Below are positions 15,318 to 23,447 of a stretch of 25,055 nt of DNA, one piece after another. The notes under the pieces are model-generated. The model saw nothing but the letters and a program-made list of their open reading frames with translations, did no database searches and was not told the DNA's origin. Positions within the stretch are counted from its first letter, which is position 1. The number at the start of each line of letters is the position of its first letter. Origin of the DNA: Halanaerobium sp964649895 (GTDB taxonomy: Bacteria > Bacillota > Halanaerobiia > Halanaerobiales > Halanaerobiaceae); NCBI GenBank assembly GCA_964649895.1, contig CAZYRX010000028.1, positions 1 to 25,055 of the forward strand, read 5' to 3'. The position numbers and the translations under genes are program-made.

Positions 15318-16190
15318 ATGATGAAGGTAAAAAAAGCAGTAATTCCAGCAGCAGGATGGGGAACTCGTTTATTACCAGCAACGAAAGCACAACCTAAAGA
15401 AATGCTGCCTATTGTTGATAAACCTACTATTCAATATATTGTCGAGGAAGCTGTTGAAGCAGGAATTGAAGAGATTTTGCTCATAACTTCTAAAGGGAAG
15501 CAGAATATAGAAGATCATTTTGACAAGTCGGCTGAACTTGAAGCCGCACTGAGAGAAAAGGGTAAGCTTGATCTGCTGGAAGAAGTAAAAGATATTTCAG
15601 ATATGATTACAATTCATTCTGTAAGGCAAAAAGAACAGAATGGACTCGGACACGCGGTTTACTGTGCAAAAACTTTTGTCGGAGATGATCCATTTGCAGT
15701 GCTCCTCGGAGATGATATTATTAGATCAGATAAACCGGTTATCAAACAGATGATGGAAGTATATGAGGAAAGAGAAAGTCCAATACTCGGCTGTAAGACT
15801 GTAGATGACAGTGATGTAAGCAAATATGGTATTGTTGATTACAGCAGCAGAGATGGAGATGTTTATACGGTTCAAGGAATGGTAGAAAAACCCACAATTG
15901 AAGAAGCGCCTTCTAATCTTGCGATTTTAGGCCGCTATATTATAACTCCTGATATATTCCCGATTTTAGAAAATACTCCTCCAGGTAAGGGTGGAGAAAT
16001 TCAGCTGACTGATGCACTGCAGACTCTTTTAGAAGAGAGAACAGTTTATGGTTATGATTTTGATGGCAAACGCTATGATGTTGGCAACAAAAAAGGCTTT
16101 TTAGAAACAACAGTAGAATTTGCCCTGGCCAGAGAAGACCTTGGCCCTGATTTTAAAACATATCTTAAAGAGCTTGTTAAAGAACTTTAA
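15318..16190 (+). CDS. galU: UTP-glucose-1-phosphate uridylyltransferase
   Basis: GalU makes UDP-glucose and pyrophosphate from UTP and glucose-1-phosphate in the cytoplasm, a precursor for LPS core, capsule and glycolipids. The 290-residue length is typical of bacterial GalU. The N terminus has the nucleotidyltransferase signature KAVIPAAGWGTRLLPATKAQPKEM. Further hallmarks are KPTIQYIVEEAVEAGI, GLGHAVYCAK, VLLGDDII (metal-binding Asp), YGIVDY, MVEKP, LAILGRYI and GGEIQLTDAL. The start ATG follows GGGGAGAG (15306-15313); a second ATG directly after it could also be used. The upstream mutase can supply its substrate. The gene converges on a radical SAM gene and shares a terminator hairpin with it. 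Confidence 0.96.
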   Translation: MMKVKKAVIPAAGWGTRLLPATKAQPKEMLPIVDKPTIQYIVEEAVEAGIEEILLITSKGKQNIEDHFDKSAELEAALREKGKLDLLEEVKDISDMITIHSVRQKEQNGLGHAVYCAKTFVGDDPFAVLLGDDIIRSDKPVIKQMMEVYEERESPILGCKTVDDSDVSKYGIVDYSSRDGDVYTVQGMVEKPTIEEAPSNLAILGRYIITPDIFPILENTPPGKGGEIQLTDALQTLLEERTVYGYDFDGKRYDVGNKKGFLETTVEFALAREDLGPDFKTYLKELVKEL

Positions 16191-16195
16191 TGGAT

Positions 16196-16254
16196 AAAAA
16201 AACACAAGCTAAATCGAAATTAAGGTTCAGCCTGTGTTTATTGTTATTTTTTAA
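16196..16254. terminator. Bidirectional terminator between galU and the radical SAM gene
   Basis: AAACACA (16200-16206) and GCT (16208-16210) pair with AGC (16229-16231) and TGTGTTT (16233-16239). A T-rich tract follows on the plus strand, and a T run (complement of the A run at 16196-16200) follows on the minus strand. Confidence 0.65.
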
Positions 16255-16319
16255 ATAAATCGAGCAATTTTAATTAAAAACTGCTGGAGATTATGGTAAA
16301 ATTAATACATGAGAAATAA

Positions 16320-17957
16320 TTATTTTGCAAAGAAATCATTTATTAAACTGTAGTCGAAATTATCTCCCAGCAGTTTTTTTAATTCTGCAGAAGTCTCCGG
16401 TTCTTCCAGAATAATTTTAGCTGCTCTTTTGCTGCCGATACCGGGTAGAGCTTCAAGTTCCTTTTGTCCCAGGTCGCTGAATTTTTGCGGCCATTTTAAG
16501 GCGGTAATAGAACGATAACCGTGGTCGATAACTTTGACCTTTTCAAAAAAACTGTCATCATGGTCTATCACGGCTGTTAAAATAGGATAGGTTCCCAGCT
16601 GACGACAGTAATTTAAACTGCCTTTTTGTTTTTCTGAATAAAGATCTCTTAAGATTACTCCTGATGGAAAAACCTGCTGCAGCATTTTTTGATTGATATT
16701 TTTATTGATTTTTTCTTTGTACTTTTTAAAATCACCCTGACTGTATTTTACATCAGGATAGCTGCCGAGTTTAACAACCTGTCTTATATTGATACGCCTT
16801 AATAATAGGTCATCTTGAAGCAGTTTTTCTAAAAATTCATAATTGTATTGAAAAGTTTCTGGTCTTTCGCCAATTAATCCGTGCAGGAAGTTCAAACCAG
16901 GTAGCAGCTTTGGAATGCCGGCTTCCCTTTTACCACCGATTTCGTTCATCAATTTGATGGCAAAATAATTATCTTCTGGACTGCTGTCGATATTGTTTTT
17001 TTCAAGTACCAGCGGATCAGCTGATTCCAGACCAAAGGCAGCTGTATCACCTGGAGTATTATATTTGGCGATCGTTTCAATGATTTCTGCAGCTTTTTCA
17101 GGATTACGGGCTATTTCTGCAGGATTCATATTATCCATATGCAGTACTTTTAGTTCAGGATCAGCATTTCTGATCCCCTGATAAAGTTCTTTTATGTGTT
17201 TGGGATTCAAGTTAAAACCACCGTTCACCAGCTTTGCTCCATATAATATGAGGTCGGTCTGACTGCCTATACGGTAATGGTGGATACCATTTGCAGCTAG
17301 TGCCTTTACCTCTTCTGCAACAAATTCAGGTGAACGAGAATATGTAATATTTTTAAGCCTTTCACTGCAGAATGCACAGTGGGTTTGACGAGGACAGCCT
17401 CTAAAGCTTTCGAGTTCAGCTATCAGGTGAGGATAATCAGGATGTTTTTTTACAAGCTGAGCTCCAGCTGTGGCCCAGTGGTTGATTCTGGCTGTTATTT
17501 CATTTAACTTTATTTCCTCACGAGTTAGGCGCTGGTAAAGATCAAAAGCGGCAATTTCTTCACTTAAAATATCATAAACTGATTCAAATTTATCTCTCAT
17601 CTTTTTGATTAATGTTATTGGACCAGCCAGAACTTTGGTTGGATAGTAAACTTCTTCAGCAATTTCTTTTATTTCAGCTGCAGAAGCAGGCTGACCACCG
17701 AGATAATGTCCTGGTACAGTTGTTCCAGCAAGTAAAATTAATATATCTTCTTTTTCTAACTCTGCAAAATATTTTTGTTTTTCTGACCGCAGGGTGTCGA
17801 TTGTTAAATAATCGAGTTTATCAGGGTCAATACCTGCATCGAGCAGGGCTCCCCAGAGATAGCGGATATGTGGTGAAATATATGGTGGTACACCAAGGGC
17901 AGAAGGTTCATCAAGGTAGCCATCGATTACGGTAATTTTAAGCTGAGAATTTTTCAT
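16320..17957 (-). CDS. Radical SAM protein with C-terminal helix-hairpin-helix (COG1031-type)
   Basis: The protein is 545 residues long. The N-terminal 150 (ITVIDGYLDEPSALGVPPYI, then ILILLAGTTVPGHYLGGQPA) resemble the Rossmann-like cobalamin-type domain seen in several radical SAM groups. The Fe-S site is in SFRGCPRQTHCAFCSERLKN, with Cys188, 194 and 197 spaced x5 and x2 rather than the usual x3 and x2. The TIM-barrel region follows (DTAAFGLESADPLVLEKN, LPGLNFLHGLIGERPET). A helix-hairpin-helix ends the protein (LEALPGIGSKRAAKII, 501-516). This order fits the poorly characterised group annotated as radical SAM enzymes with C-terminal HhH; the reaction is unknown, and the HhH suggests a nucleic acid target. 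The start has AGAAAGGAAT upstream on the minus strand. It stands alone and is divergent from the next operon. Confidence 0.88.
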   Translation of the reverse strand: MKNSQLKITVIDGYLDEPSALGVPPYISPHIRYLWGALLDAGIDPDKLDYLTIDTLRSEKQKYFAELEKEDILILLAGTTVPGHYLGGQPASAAEIKEIAEEVYYPTKVLAGPITLIKKMRDKFESVYDILSEEIAAFDLYQRLTREEIKLNEITARINHWATAGAQLVKKHPDYPHLIAELESFRGCPRQTHCAFCSERLKNITYSRSPEFVAEEVKALAANGIHHYRIGSQTDLILYGAKLVNGGFNLNPKHIKELYQGIRNADPELKVLHMDNMNPAEIARNPEKAAEIIETIAKYNTPGDTAAFGLESADPLVLEKNNIDSSPEDNYFAIKLMNEIGGKREAGIPKLLPGLNFLHGLIGERPETFQYNYEFLEKLLQDDLLLRRINIRQVVKLGSYPDVKYSQGDFKKYKEKINKNINQKMLQQVFPSGVILRDLYSEKQKGSLNYCRQLGTYPILTAVIDHDDSFFEKVKVIDHGYRSITALKWPQKFSDLGQKELEALPGIGSKRAAKIILEEPETSAELKKLLGDNFDYSLINDFFAK

Positions 17958-18023
17958 ATAATTATTCCTTTCTGCTTTAAAATAAGTTGTTTTCTAAACA
18001 CGAGTATTATTGATACTAATTAT

Positions 18024-18032
18024 ATTATAACA
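18024..18032 (-). promoter_or_regulatory. Extended -10 promoter for the radical SAM gene
   Basis: On the minus strand TGTTATAAT has TG one base before a perfect TATAAT. No good -35 box is seen. A short inverted repeat AGCAA-AA-TTGCT (18041-18052) lies just upstream and could bind a regulator. Confidence 0.45.
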
Positions 18033-18253
18033 TGAAAAACAGCAAAATTGCTAAAATGAAATACTATAATCTGTTAAATATATTAAATAATTCACAAATA
18101 TATAAAAACTTACTAAATAGCTAAAAAAATATCAGTAAATTTAAGTATTATTTTGTATAAGTGGGCAGGATTTAGGGAGTTAAGATGAAATATGTATAAG
18201 TAGTGCTAATATATTAATTTGTCTGAATAGACTCATTTATGGAGATGAAAAAA

Positions 18254-20626
18254 ATGCAGAATTTAAATTTTTCAAACACAAAAATAATCAATAAAACTAT
18301 TTATATATTTTTGATTTTAATTTTTCTAATGATATTTTCACAGACAGCAGGGGCAGAATATTTTGAGGCTGGATTGAAAGACTATATTATTAATGATCAT
18401 CTGATAAGGGTGCCGGTTTTTAATCCTGTTGAGAGTATAGAAATTAGAAGTGAACATAATGCTGTTTTGAGTTCTGCTGGAAATGAAGACCTGAAACTGG
18501 AAACTGGAGAAAATTATTTTATTGTCTTAAATTCTGCGGTTTTCGATGGAGCTGCTGCAGAAAGTGCAGAAGAAAGTCAAGAAAAAACCCGTGAAAAAAC
18601 AGCAGATATCGAAATGCAGACCGATAATACTGCTGTGGAATCAATGGATACAAGTTCTGCTGCTGAAAGCTCCCGAAAAGAAATGCGTTATGCTCTGCAG
18701 ACATTTGCAAGTTCAACAGAAGAAAATGCAGAAAACAGGTTGGCAGAGCTTGAGATGAGAATAGATGCTGAGCTAAATATCATAGAAGAAGCTGGATTAT
18801 TTAAGCTTTTAGCAGGAAACTTTAAAAACAGAGCTGAGGCTGAAGCCTTTGAAGCAGAATTAAAAGAAATAGGTATTGAAGGTTGGATAAAAGAGGTCAT
18901 GCTTTCTGTAGGGGGAGAAGTAGAGCAGGATCTAGAAGCAGTTCAAGCTGGAGATGATAATGCTGCTGGAACTTCTTCTGAAGATAATGATACAGATAGT
19001 TCTGCAGATACTACTCAAGTTTCTGACAATATTGATTCAGCTGAGGAAAATGATAATTTGCTTGCCCTTTACAATTCTCAGGGAGAAAAAATTAGAACAG
19101 CTGAAAGTTTTCGCATAAATGGCTATTTTGAGGCAAAAGGGAATGAACTATCAGGAGATTTTAAATTCAATCCTTTTAACAATAAGGTGAGGATTGAAGC
19201 CCTGACAGATATAGATAGATTAACATCAGCACTTTTAAAAAATTATTTTGAGACCGATACTCCACGTGAAGCACTTAAAGCACAGGCTGTTATCTATAGA
19301 ACTGCACTGCTTTATCAGCTGCAGTCATATGGCTCTGAACTTGTATACAGGGAGGATTATAATTTTGGGCTGCTGGAGCCGGCCTATAAAAATGCTGTTA
19401 ATGAAACCGAGAATCAGGTTTTAGTAAGAGATGATAGTTTTTATTATAATTCAGATTTTGAGCTGAGAGAGCTCAAGAAACCGAGAACAGGCATCATTCC
19501 ACTGGCCCAGGCAGATTACAGCTGGCAGGAAATTTTAGATTATTATTATCAGAGATCTGAAACTGCAGATTTAAAAGAACTCATGGATAGTGAAGTAAAA
19601 TTTACTGCAGGTATTACCTATGGTCTTAAATTTCAAGAAATACGCCAGTTCAACTGGAATGGCCCGCGGTTGATCACGGTTATCGATTATAATCTAAATG
19701 TCGAAAGACTTCGCCTCAAACCTGTACTTGCCGGTGATCAAGTACCTGGTAGAGAAGATTTGGGAGATTTGATAAAAAGACATTCTGCTCTGGCAGGTGT
19801 TAATGGCGGCTATTTTCACTATACCGGGCGGCCGCTTGGACTGCTTTATCTGGATGGTGAGCTTGTTAGTGAACCATTATATAATCGGACTTCTCTGCTT
19901 ATCGCTCAAGATGGGAGTTTAGACTTTGAGCAGGTTGAATGGACAGGTCAGGTAATTATTAATTCTGGCGAGGAAAAAATAAAGCTGGATGGAGTTAATA
20001 GAAATACAGGTGCAGGAGAAGCTGTCTTATTTAACAGCTATTATGGTAAAAATGTACCTGAATTAAAAAATAGATATTATGATATTGTTGTCCGTTCTGG
20101 AGAAATACTTGGTGTAGAAGATGATAAAGGTTCTCAATCAGCGATCCCACCTGATGGTTATGTAATTAGAGTTGAAAAAAGCAAAGAAAATATTCTGGCT
20201 TTAATACCACAGCTTGCTGGTAAGAGTGCTCAATTAGATTTAAAATTTTCGCCTGATTTTGAGGCACTCAATATTATCCATGCAGTTGGTGGTGGACCGG
20301 GGCTGCTTAAAGATGGTAAGGTTAATATAACAGGTGAAGAAGAAAGATTTCAGCCAGATATTTTAGAAAACAGATCACCGAGAACCGCACTTGGACTCAC
20401 AGCTGATCAGCATCTGATTATGCTGACTGTCGATGGTCGTCAGCAGGAAACCAGTGTAGGGATGAGCCTTGAAGAGCTGGCCCTTATCTTAAAAGATTTG
20501 GGAGCAGAAGATGCGATGAATCTTGATGGTGGTGGCTCAGCGAGAATGGTAATCAGGGGTTTTACAATGAACAGCCCCAGTGAAAAAAGATATATCAGCA
20601 ATGGGATTTTAATTAATGATAATTGA
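18254..20626 (+). CDS. SPOR / SpoIID-like / phosphodiester glycosidase (NAGPA) fusion protein
   Basis: I choose the ATG at 18254 because GGAG (18241-18244) precedes it by 9 bases; ATGs at 18239 and 18245 have no site. The product is 790 residues; numbers below count from the 18239 ATG (five more). A membrane segment or signal peptide lies at about 20-39. An acidic Ser/Glu linker is followed by a SPOR domain at about 149-222 (LFKLLAGNFKNRAEAEAFEA), which binds denuded peptidoglycan. A SpoIID/LytB-like region spans about 305-445, with TPREALKAQAVIYRTALLY. A NAGPA domain spans about 475-790 with AGVNGGYFHYTG, RTALGLTADQHL and MNLDGGGSARM. In SpoIID the catalytic Glu lies eight residues before EALKAQ; here that position is Tyr336, so lytic activity is doubtful. 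Likely role: periplasmic cleavage of a wall-linked phosphodiester sugar. First gene of the operon. Confidence 0.82.
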   Translation: MQNLNFSNTKIINKTIYIFLILIFLMIFSQTAGAEYFEAGLKDYIINDHLIRVPVFNPVESIEIRSEHNAVLSSAGNEDLKLETGENYFIVLNSAVFDGAAAESAEESQEKTREKTADIEMQTDNTAVESMDTSSAAESSRKEMRYALQTFASSTEENAENRLAELEMRIDAELNIIEEAGLFKLLAGNFKNRAEAEAFEAELKEIGIEGWIKEVMLSVGGEVEQDLEAVQAGDDNAAGTSSEDNDTDSSADTTQVSDNIDSAEENDNLLALYNSQGEKIRTAESFRINGYFEAKGNELSGDFKFNPFNNKVRIEALTDIDRLTSALLKNYFETDTPREALKAQAVIYRTALLYQLQSYGSELVYREDYNFGLLEPAYKNAVNETENQVLVRDDSFYYNSDFELRELKKPRTGIIPLAQADYSWQEILDYYYQRSETADLKELMDSEVKFTAGITYGLKFQEIRQFNWNGPRLITVIDYNLNVERLRLKPVLAGDQVPGREDLGDLIKRHSALAGVNGGYFHYTGRPLGLLYLDGELVSEPLYNRTSLLIAQDGSLDFEQVEWTGQVIINSGEEKIKLDGVNRNTGAGEAVLFNSYYGKNVPELKNRYYDIVVRSGEILGVEDDKGSQSAIPPDGYVIRVEKSKENILALIPQLAGKSAQLDLKFSPDFEALNIIHAVGGGPGLLKDGKVNITGEEERFQPDILENRSPRTALGLTADQHLIMLTVDGRQQETSVGMSLEELALILKDLGAEDAMNLDGGGSARMVIRGFTMNSPSEKRYISNGILINDN

Positions 20627-20653
20627 GTATAATCAAAGTAAAGGGGAATGCAG

Positions 20654-21178
20654 ATGAAAAAAACAGCTATATTAATTTTGATTTTGGCAATAATTTCAAC
20701 TTCTGCAGCAGCAGTGTCTGCAGCAGAAATGACTTCAGTCAAATATTTAATTTCTGGTGATGCTTCAGATATTGATACACTACAGCTTGAACCAGAATTT
20801 AGATTAAATGGAGGTGTAGATGCAAAGCTAAATTTGGCTTTTGATGGAGATGACCTACATTTTGGAGCTGGAGCTGGTATGAATATACTTTCTCAGGAAC
20901 AGCTGAGAATGGACCTGCATCTAATGCTAACTGATCAGGTTAATAATCAGGATTTTGGTAAGGGGTTTGGTATATCAGCAAAAACAATTAATTCTGATAT
21001 TAATTTTTACTGGATTACCTACTATTTTATCGATGATGAAATAGATGACCATGCCTATTACAGAGGTGGTCTTGAATATAAAATGGGACCCAGGAGCTAT
21101 TTTGATTTGAGTCTCGGCAACAAATACTGGGATTTAAGTGATGATGTTATTAACTTTGGTATAAAATTCGATCTCTAA
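20654..21178 (+). CDS. Small secreted protein, probable outer-membrane barrel
   Basis: The start is the ATG at 20654, 7 bases after AAGGGG (20641-20646); the ATG at 20648 is too close to that site. The 174-residue product has a signal peptide (KKTAILILILAIISTSAAA, cut near VSA). The mature part has beta-strand patterns: LQLEPEFRLNGGVDAKLNLAF, LHFGAGAGMN, RSYFDLSLGNKYW. It ends NFGIKFDL, so the last residue is Leu, not Phe. It is acidic. No family is recognised. It lies 27 bases after the SPOR fusion gene and 13 before the heptose kinase gene, so it belongs to the same operon and presumably acts in the envelope. Confidence 0.65.
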   Translation: MKKTAILILILAIISTSAAAVSAAEMTSVKYLISGDASDIDTLQLEPEFRLNGGVDAKLNLAFDGDDLHFGAGAGMNILSQEQLRMDLHLMLTDQVNNQDFGKGFGISAKTINSDINFYWITYYFIDDEIDDHAYYRGGLEYKMGPRSYFDLSLGNKYWDLSDDVINFGIKFDL

Positions 21179-21191
21179 GCAGGAGGAGTTT

Positions 21192-22202
21192 ATGCAGAAA
21201 TATTCTTCAGAAGAACTGATAAAATATATAGAAAAATTTAGAGAACAAAAAATAATGGTCATTGGAGATTTGATTGCAGATAGATTTGTGATTGCAGCTC
21301 CAGACCGATTATCAAGAGAAGCACCTGTACTTATTTTGAAACATAAAAATGAGAAAATACTGCCTGGTGGAGGAGCCAATGCAGCTGCAAATATTGCAAG
21401 CCTTGGTGCAGAGGTCGATCTGCTTGGTATAACAGGTGATGACACAGCAGGTATCGCCTTAAAAGAAGAACTTAAGAGAAGAAAGATAAAAACCGAGGGA
21501 ATATTGACCGATCATTCACGACCAACTGCTGAAAAAACCAGAATTCTGGCAGGTGGAGAACAGATTGTCAGACAGCAGGTAGTTAGGGTTGATAAGGTAG
21601 AGAGCTCCGACATTTCTGCTGAGTTGGCTGATAAGGTGAAGGCTTATCTTAAAGAAAAAATTAATGCTGCTGATGGTATACTTTTTTCTGATTATGGTAA
21701 TGGGATTTTTACGGCCGATATTTGTGAAGAGCTGCTGAAAACTGCAGCAGAAAATAATAAGATAACTGCAGTGGACAGCCGCTATCAGCTAAAACTTTTC
21801 TCTGGAGCTTTTATAGCTACACCAAATTTAGAAGAAGCATCAGCTGTTTATGGTAAAGAATTAAAGACTCAGGCAGAGGTAGAAGAAGCCGGTTTAAAGA
21901 TGAGAAAAGAACTTAATCTCAAATATCTCTTGATAACCCAGGGTGGAGAAGGGATGACCCTCTTTTCACCTGAGGATAATATAGAGCACATTCCAGCAGC
22001 TAATTTTACAGAAGTATTTGATGTAACCGGTGCTGGTGACACAGTTGTAGGTACTTTGATTTTAGCAGCCTCAGCAGGTGCACCTCCAGAGATTGCGATC
22101 AGACTTGCCAATTATGCTGCAGGTATTGTAGTCCGAAAAAGTGGAGTTGCATCAGTAACAGAAGAAGAGCTGATAAGAGAAGTGGTTAAAAATGGCAGCT
22201 AA
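21192..22202 (+). CDS. hldE1 (rfaE1/hldA-type): D-glycero-beta-D-manno-heptose-7-phosphate kinase
   Basis: This PfkB-family kinase phosphorylates heptose-7-phosphate at C1 with ATP, an early cytoplasmic step to ADP-heptose for the LPS inner core. The 336-residue sequence shows GDLIADRFV near the N terminus, the first PfkB signature LPGGGANAAANIASLGAEVD, the acceptor-site ILFSDYGNG and the second signature VFDVTGAGDTVVG with the catalytic Asp in GAGD. Its length matches the kinase half of E. coli HldE; here the adenylyltransferase half is a separate gene that overlaps by 11 bases. The start ATG has a strong GCAGGAGGAG just upstream. The genes for the isomerase (gmhA) and phosphatase (gmhB) are not in the window. 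Presence of the pair supports an LPS-bearing outer membrane. Confidence 0.92.
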   Translation: MQKYSSEELIKYIEKFREQKIMVIGDLIADRFVIAAPDRLSREAPVLILKHKNEKILPGGGANAAANIASLGAEVDLLGITGDDTAGIALKEELKRRKIKTEGILTDHSRPTAEKTRILAGGEQIVRQQVVRVDKVESSDISAELADKVKAYLKEKINAADGILFSDYGNGIFTADICEELLKTAAENNKITAVDSRYQLKLFSGAFIATPNLEEASAVYGKELKTQAEVEEAGLKMRKELNLKYLLITQGGEGMTLFSPEDNIEHIPAANFTEVFDVTGAGDTVVGTLILAASAGAPPEIAIRLANYAAGIVVRKSGVASVTEEELIREVVKNGS

Positions 22203-22677
22203 AATAATGGAATTAGAGGAACTTAAAAATGAGATTGAAAAGAAAAAAGAAGCTGGAGAACTGATTGTTTTTACAAATGGCTGTTTTGATATCCTGCATG
22301 TCGGCCATATTCGCTATTTAAAAAAAGCTGCTTCACTTGGTGATAAGCTGGTACTTGCAGTAAACAGTGACAGTTCAGTCAGAGAACTCAAAGGAAAAAA
22401 TAGGCCATTTGTGCCTGAAGAAGAAAGAATGGAAGTGCTGGCGGCTCTTGATATGATCGATTATCTGGTTCTTTTTTCAGAGATCAACTGTAAAAAAGTG
22501 CTGGAGAAGATAAAACCACAAATTTATGTTAAAGGTGGAGATTATAGAATCAAAGATCTACCAGAAGCTGAAACAGTATATTCTTATGGTGGTAAGATTG
22601 TACTTATCACAGAGGTTAAAGGGCGCTCAACCTCAAATATAATTAAAAAAATAAGGAAGAGTAAAGATGAAAAATAG
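22192..22677 (+). CDS. hldE2 (rfaE2/hldC-type): D-glycero-beta-D-manno-heptose 1-phosphate adenylyltransferase
   Basis: The enzyme transfers AMP from ATP to heptose-1-phosphate to give ADP-heptose. The 161-residue protein is the C-terminal half of HldE as a free-standing gene. It belongs to the cytidylyltransferase-like nucleotidyl transferases: the HxGH site is in FTNGCFDILHVGHIRYLKKA, followed by LVLAVNSDSSVRELKG, RPFVPEEERMEVLAAL, YVKGGDY and the C-terminal ITEVKGRSTSNIIKKI, where KGRSTS corresponds to the nucleotide-binding ISSS/RSTS loop. The first codon lies inside the kinase gene, so translation is probably coupled. Another in-frame ATG lies at 22207. The stop codon overlaps the start of a 34-residue reading frame. 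Confidence 0.93.
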   Translation: MAAKIMELEELKNEIEKKKEAGELIVFTNGCFDILHVGHIRYLKKAASLGDKLVLAVNSDSSVRELKGKNRPFVPEEERMEVLAALDMIDYLVLFSEINCKKVLEKIKPQIYVKGGDYRIKDLPEAETVYSYGGKIVLITEVKGRSTSNIIKKIRKSKDEK

Positions 22678-22771
22678 TCATCTGCAGATTTTATTACTGC
22701 TTGTTTTACTTTTGCTGGGAGCGACAATGCTTGAACTGGGAATTAGTTTTGAGGCTTTGATGAATTTCTAG
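22667..22771 (+). CDS. 34-residue single-span membrane peptide
   Basis: A short frame begins at an ATG that overlaps the end of the adenylyltransferase gene by 11 bases, the same overlap as between the two preceding genes. It has AAGGAAGAG (22654-22662) a few bases upstream. The peptide starts MKNSHLQ, continues with a Leu-rich hydrophobic stretch of about 14 residues (ILLLLVLLLLGATM), and ends with an acidic tail (LELGISFEALMNF). It would span the membrane once. It fills the otherwise unexplained gap in front of the sigma factor gene, ending two bases before that gene's upstream ATG. Whether it is made as a functional peptide or only couples translation to the next gene cannot be told from the sequence. 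Confidence 0.5.
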   Translation: MKNSHLQILLLLVLLLLGATMLELGISFEALMNF

Positions 22772-22818
22772 AGATGTCTAGAGAACAGGGGATTACTGAC
22801 CAGGACGGGGGGATTTGC

Positions 22819-23445
22819 TTGTTTAAAGAAAAGAGCGAAGAAGAGATTATAGAGATGGCTCAGGCTGGTAATGATCTTGCAATTGAATATTTGATAGATC
22901 AAAATATGGATATTGTTTATGCAAAAGCAAGATTCTTTTTTATCAAAGGTCTTGATAGAGATGATGTTATTCAGGAAGGTAGAGTAGGATTATATAAGGC
23001 GATTCGTGATTTTAAAGAAAATAAAGGTGCTTCATTTAGGGGCTTTTCTCAGCTCTGTGTACACAGACAGCTGGTATCAGCTATAAAAAAAGCGAATAGA
23101 CAAAAACACATGCCTTTAAATACCTCGGCTTCACTGGATAAAAGTCTTGATTACGGCAATGAAACAGGCAGAACTTTTAATGAAATTTTACCTGATGAAG
23201 GTGAAAATTTAGAAAGGAAATTCATCTGTAATGAAACTCTTACCACAATTATAGAAGAGTTGTCAGAAGAACTGACCGATCTTGAATGGAATGTTTTTAT
23301 GCTATATCTGGACAGCAGATCTTATAGAGAAATTTCTGTTGAGCTTGATATTAATGTTAAAACAGTAGATAATGCCCTGCAGAGAGCGCGCAAGAAGATA
23401 GAGGATATTCGCGAAAACTATAATCTGAGAGGGGTCGTGGGATAA
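22819..23445 (+). CDS. sigH: SigH-type (Spo0H) RNA polymerase sigma factor
   Basis: The protein closely follows Bacillus SigH in order and motifs. Region 2 contains AIEYLIDQNMDIVYAKARFF, DDVIQEGRVGLYKAIRDF and SFRGFSQLCVHRQLVSAIKK. After it comes NRQKHMPLNTSASLDKSL, the counterpart of TRQKHIPLNSYASLDKP. Region 4 contains LTDLEWNVFMLYLDSRSYRE and a helix-turn-helix ISVELDINVKTVDNALQRAR. SigH directs early sporulation and competence genes in endospore formers and competence in some non-sporulating relatives. I prefer the TTG at 22819 with GGGGGGA (22807-22813) upstream, giving 208 residues; an ATG at 22774, without a binding site but two bases after the 34-residue frame, would give 223. The comF gene starts 3 bases after the stop. 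A consensus SigH promoter lies 0.8 kb downstream in front of hpf. Confidence 0.9.
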   Translation: MFKEKSEEEIIEMAQAGNDLAIEYLIDQNMDIVYAKARFFFIKGLDRDDVIQEGRVGLYKAIRDFKENKGASFRGFSQLCVHRQLVSAIKKANRQKHMPLNTSASLDKSLDYGNETGRTFNEILPDEGENLERKFICNETLTTIIEELSEELTDLEWNVFMLYLDSRSYREISVELDINVKTVDNALQRARKKIEDIRENYNLRGVVG

Positions 23446-23447
23446 AA

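Noticed and set aside
18056..18124. 22-codon frame beginning at an ATG in the 17958-18253 intergenic region
   Set aside because: No ribosome binding site, low complexity A+T-rich sequence, and it lies in a promoter region.
18519..18900. Three overlapping short frames in the Ser/Glu-rich linker of the SPOR fusion
   Set aside because: They arise from the repetitive GCA/GAA codon composition of the linker and have no independent signals.
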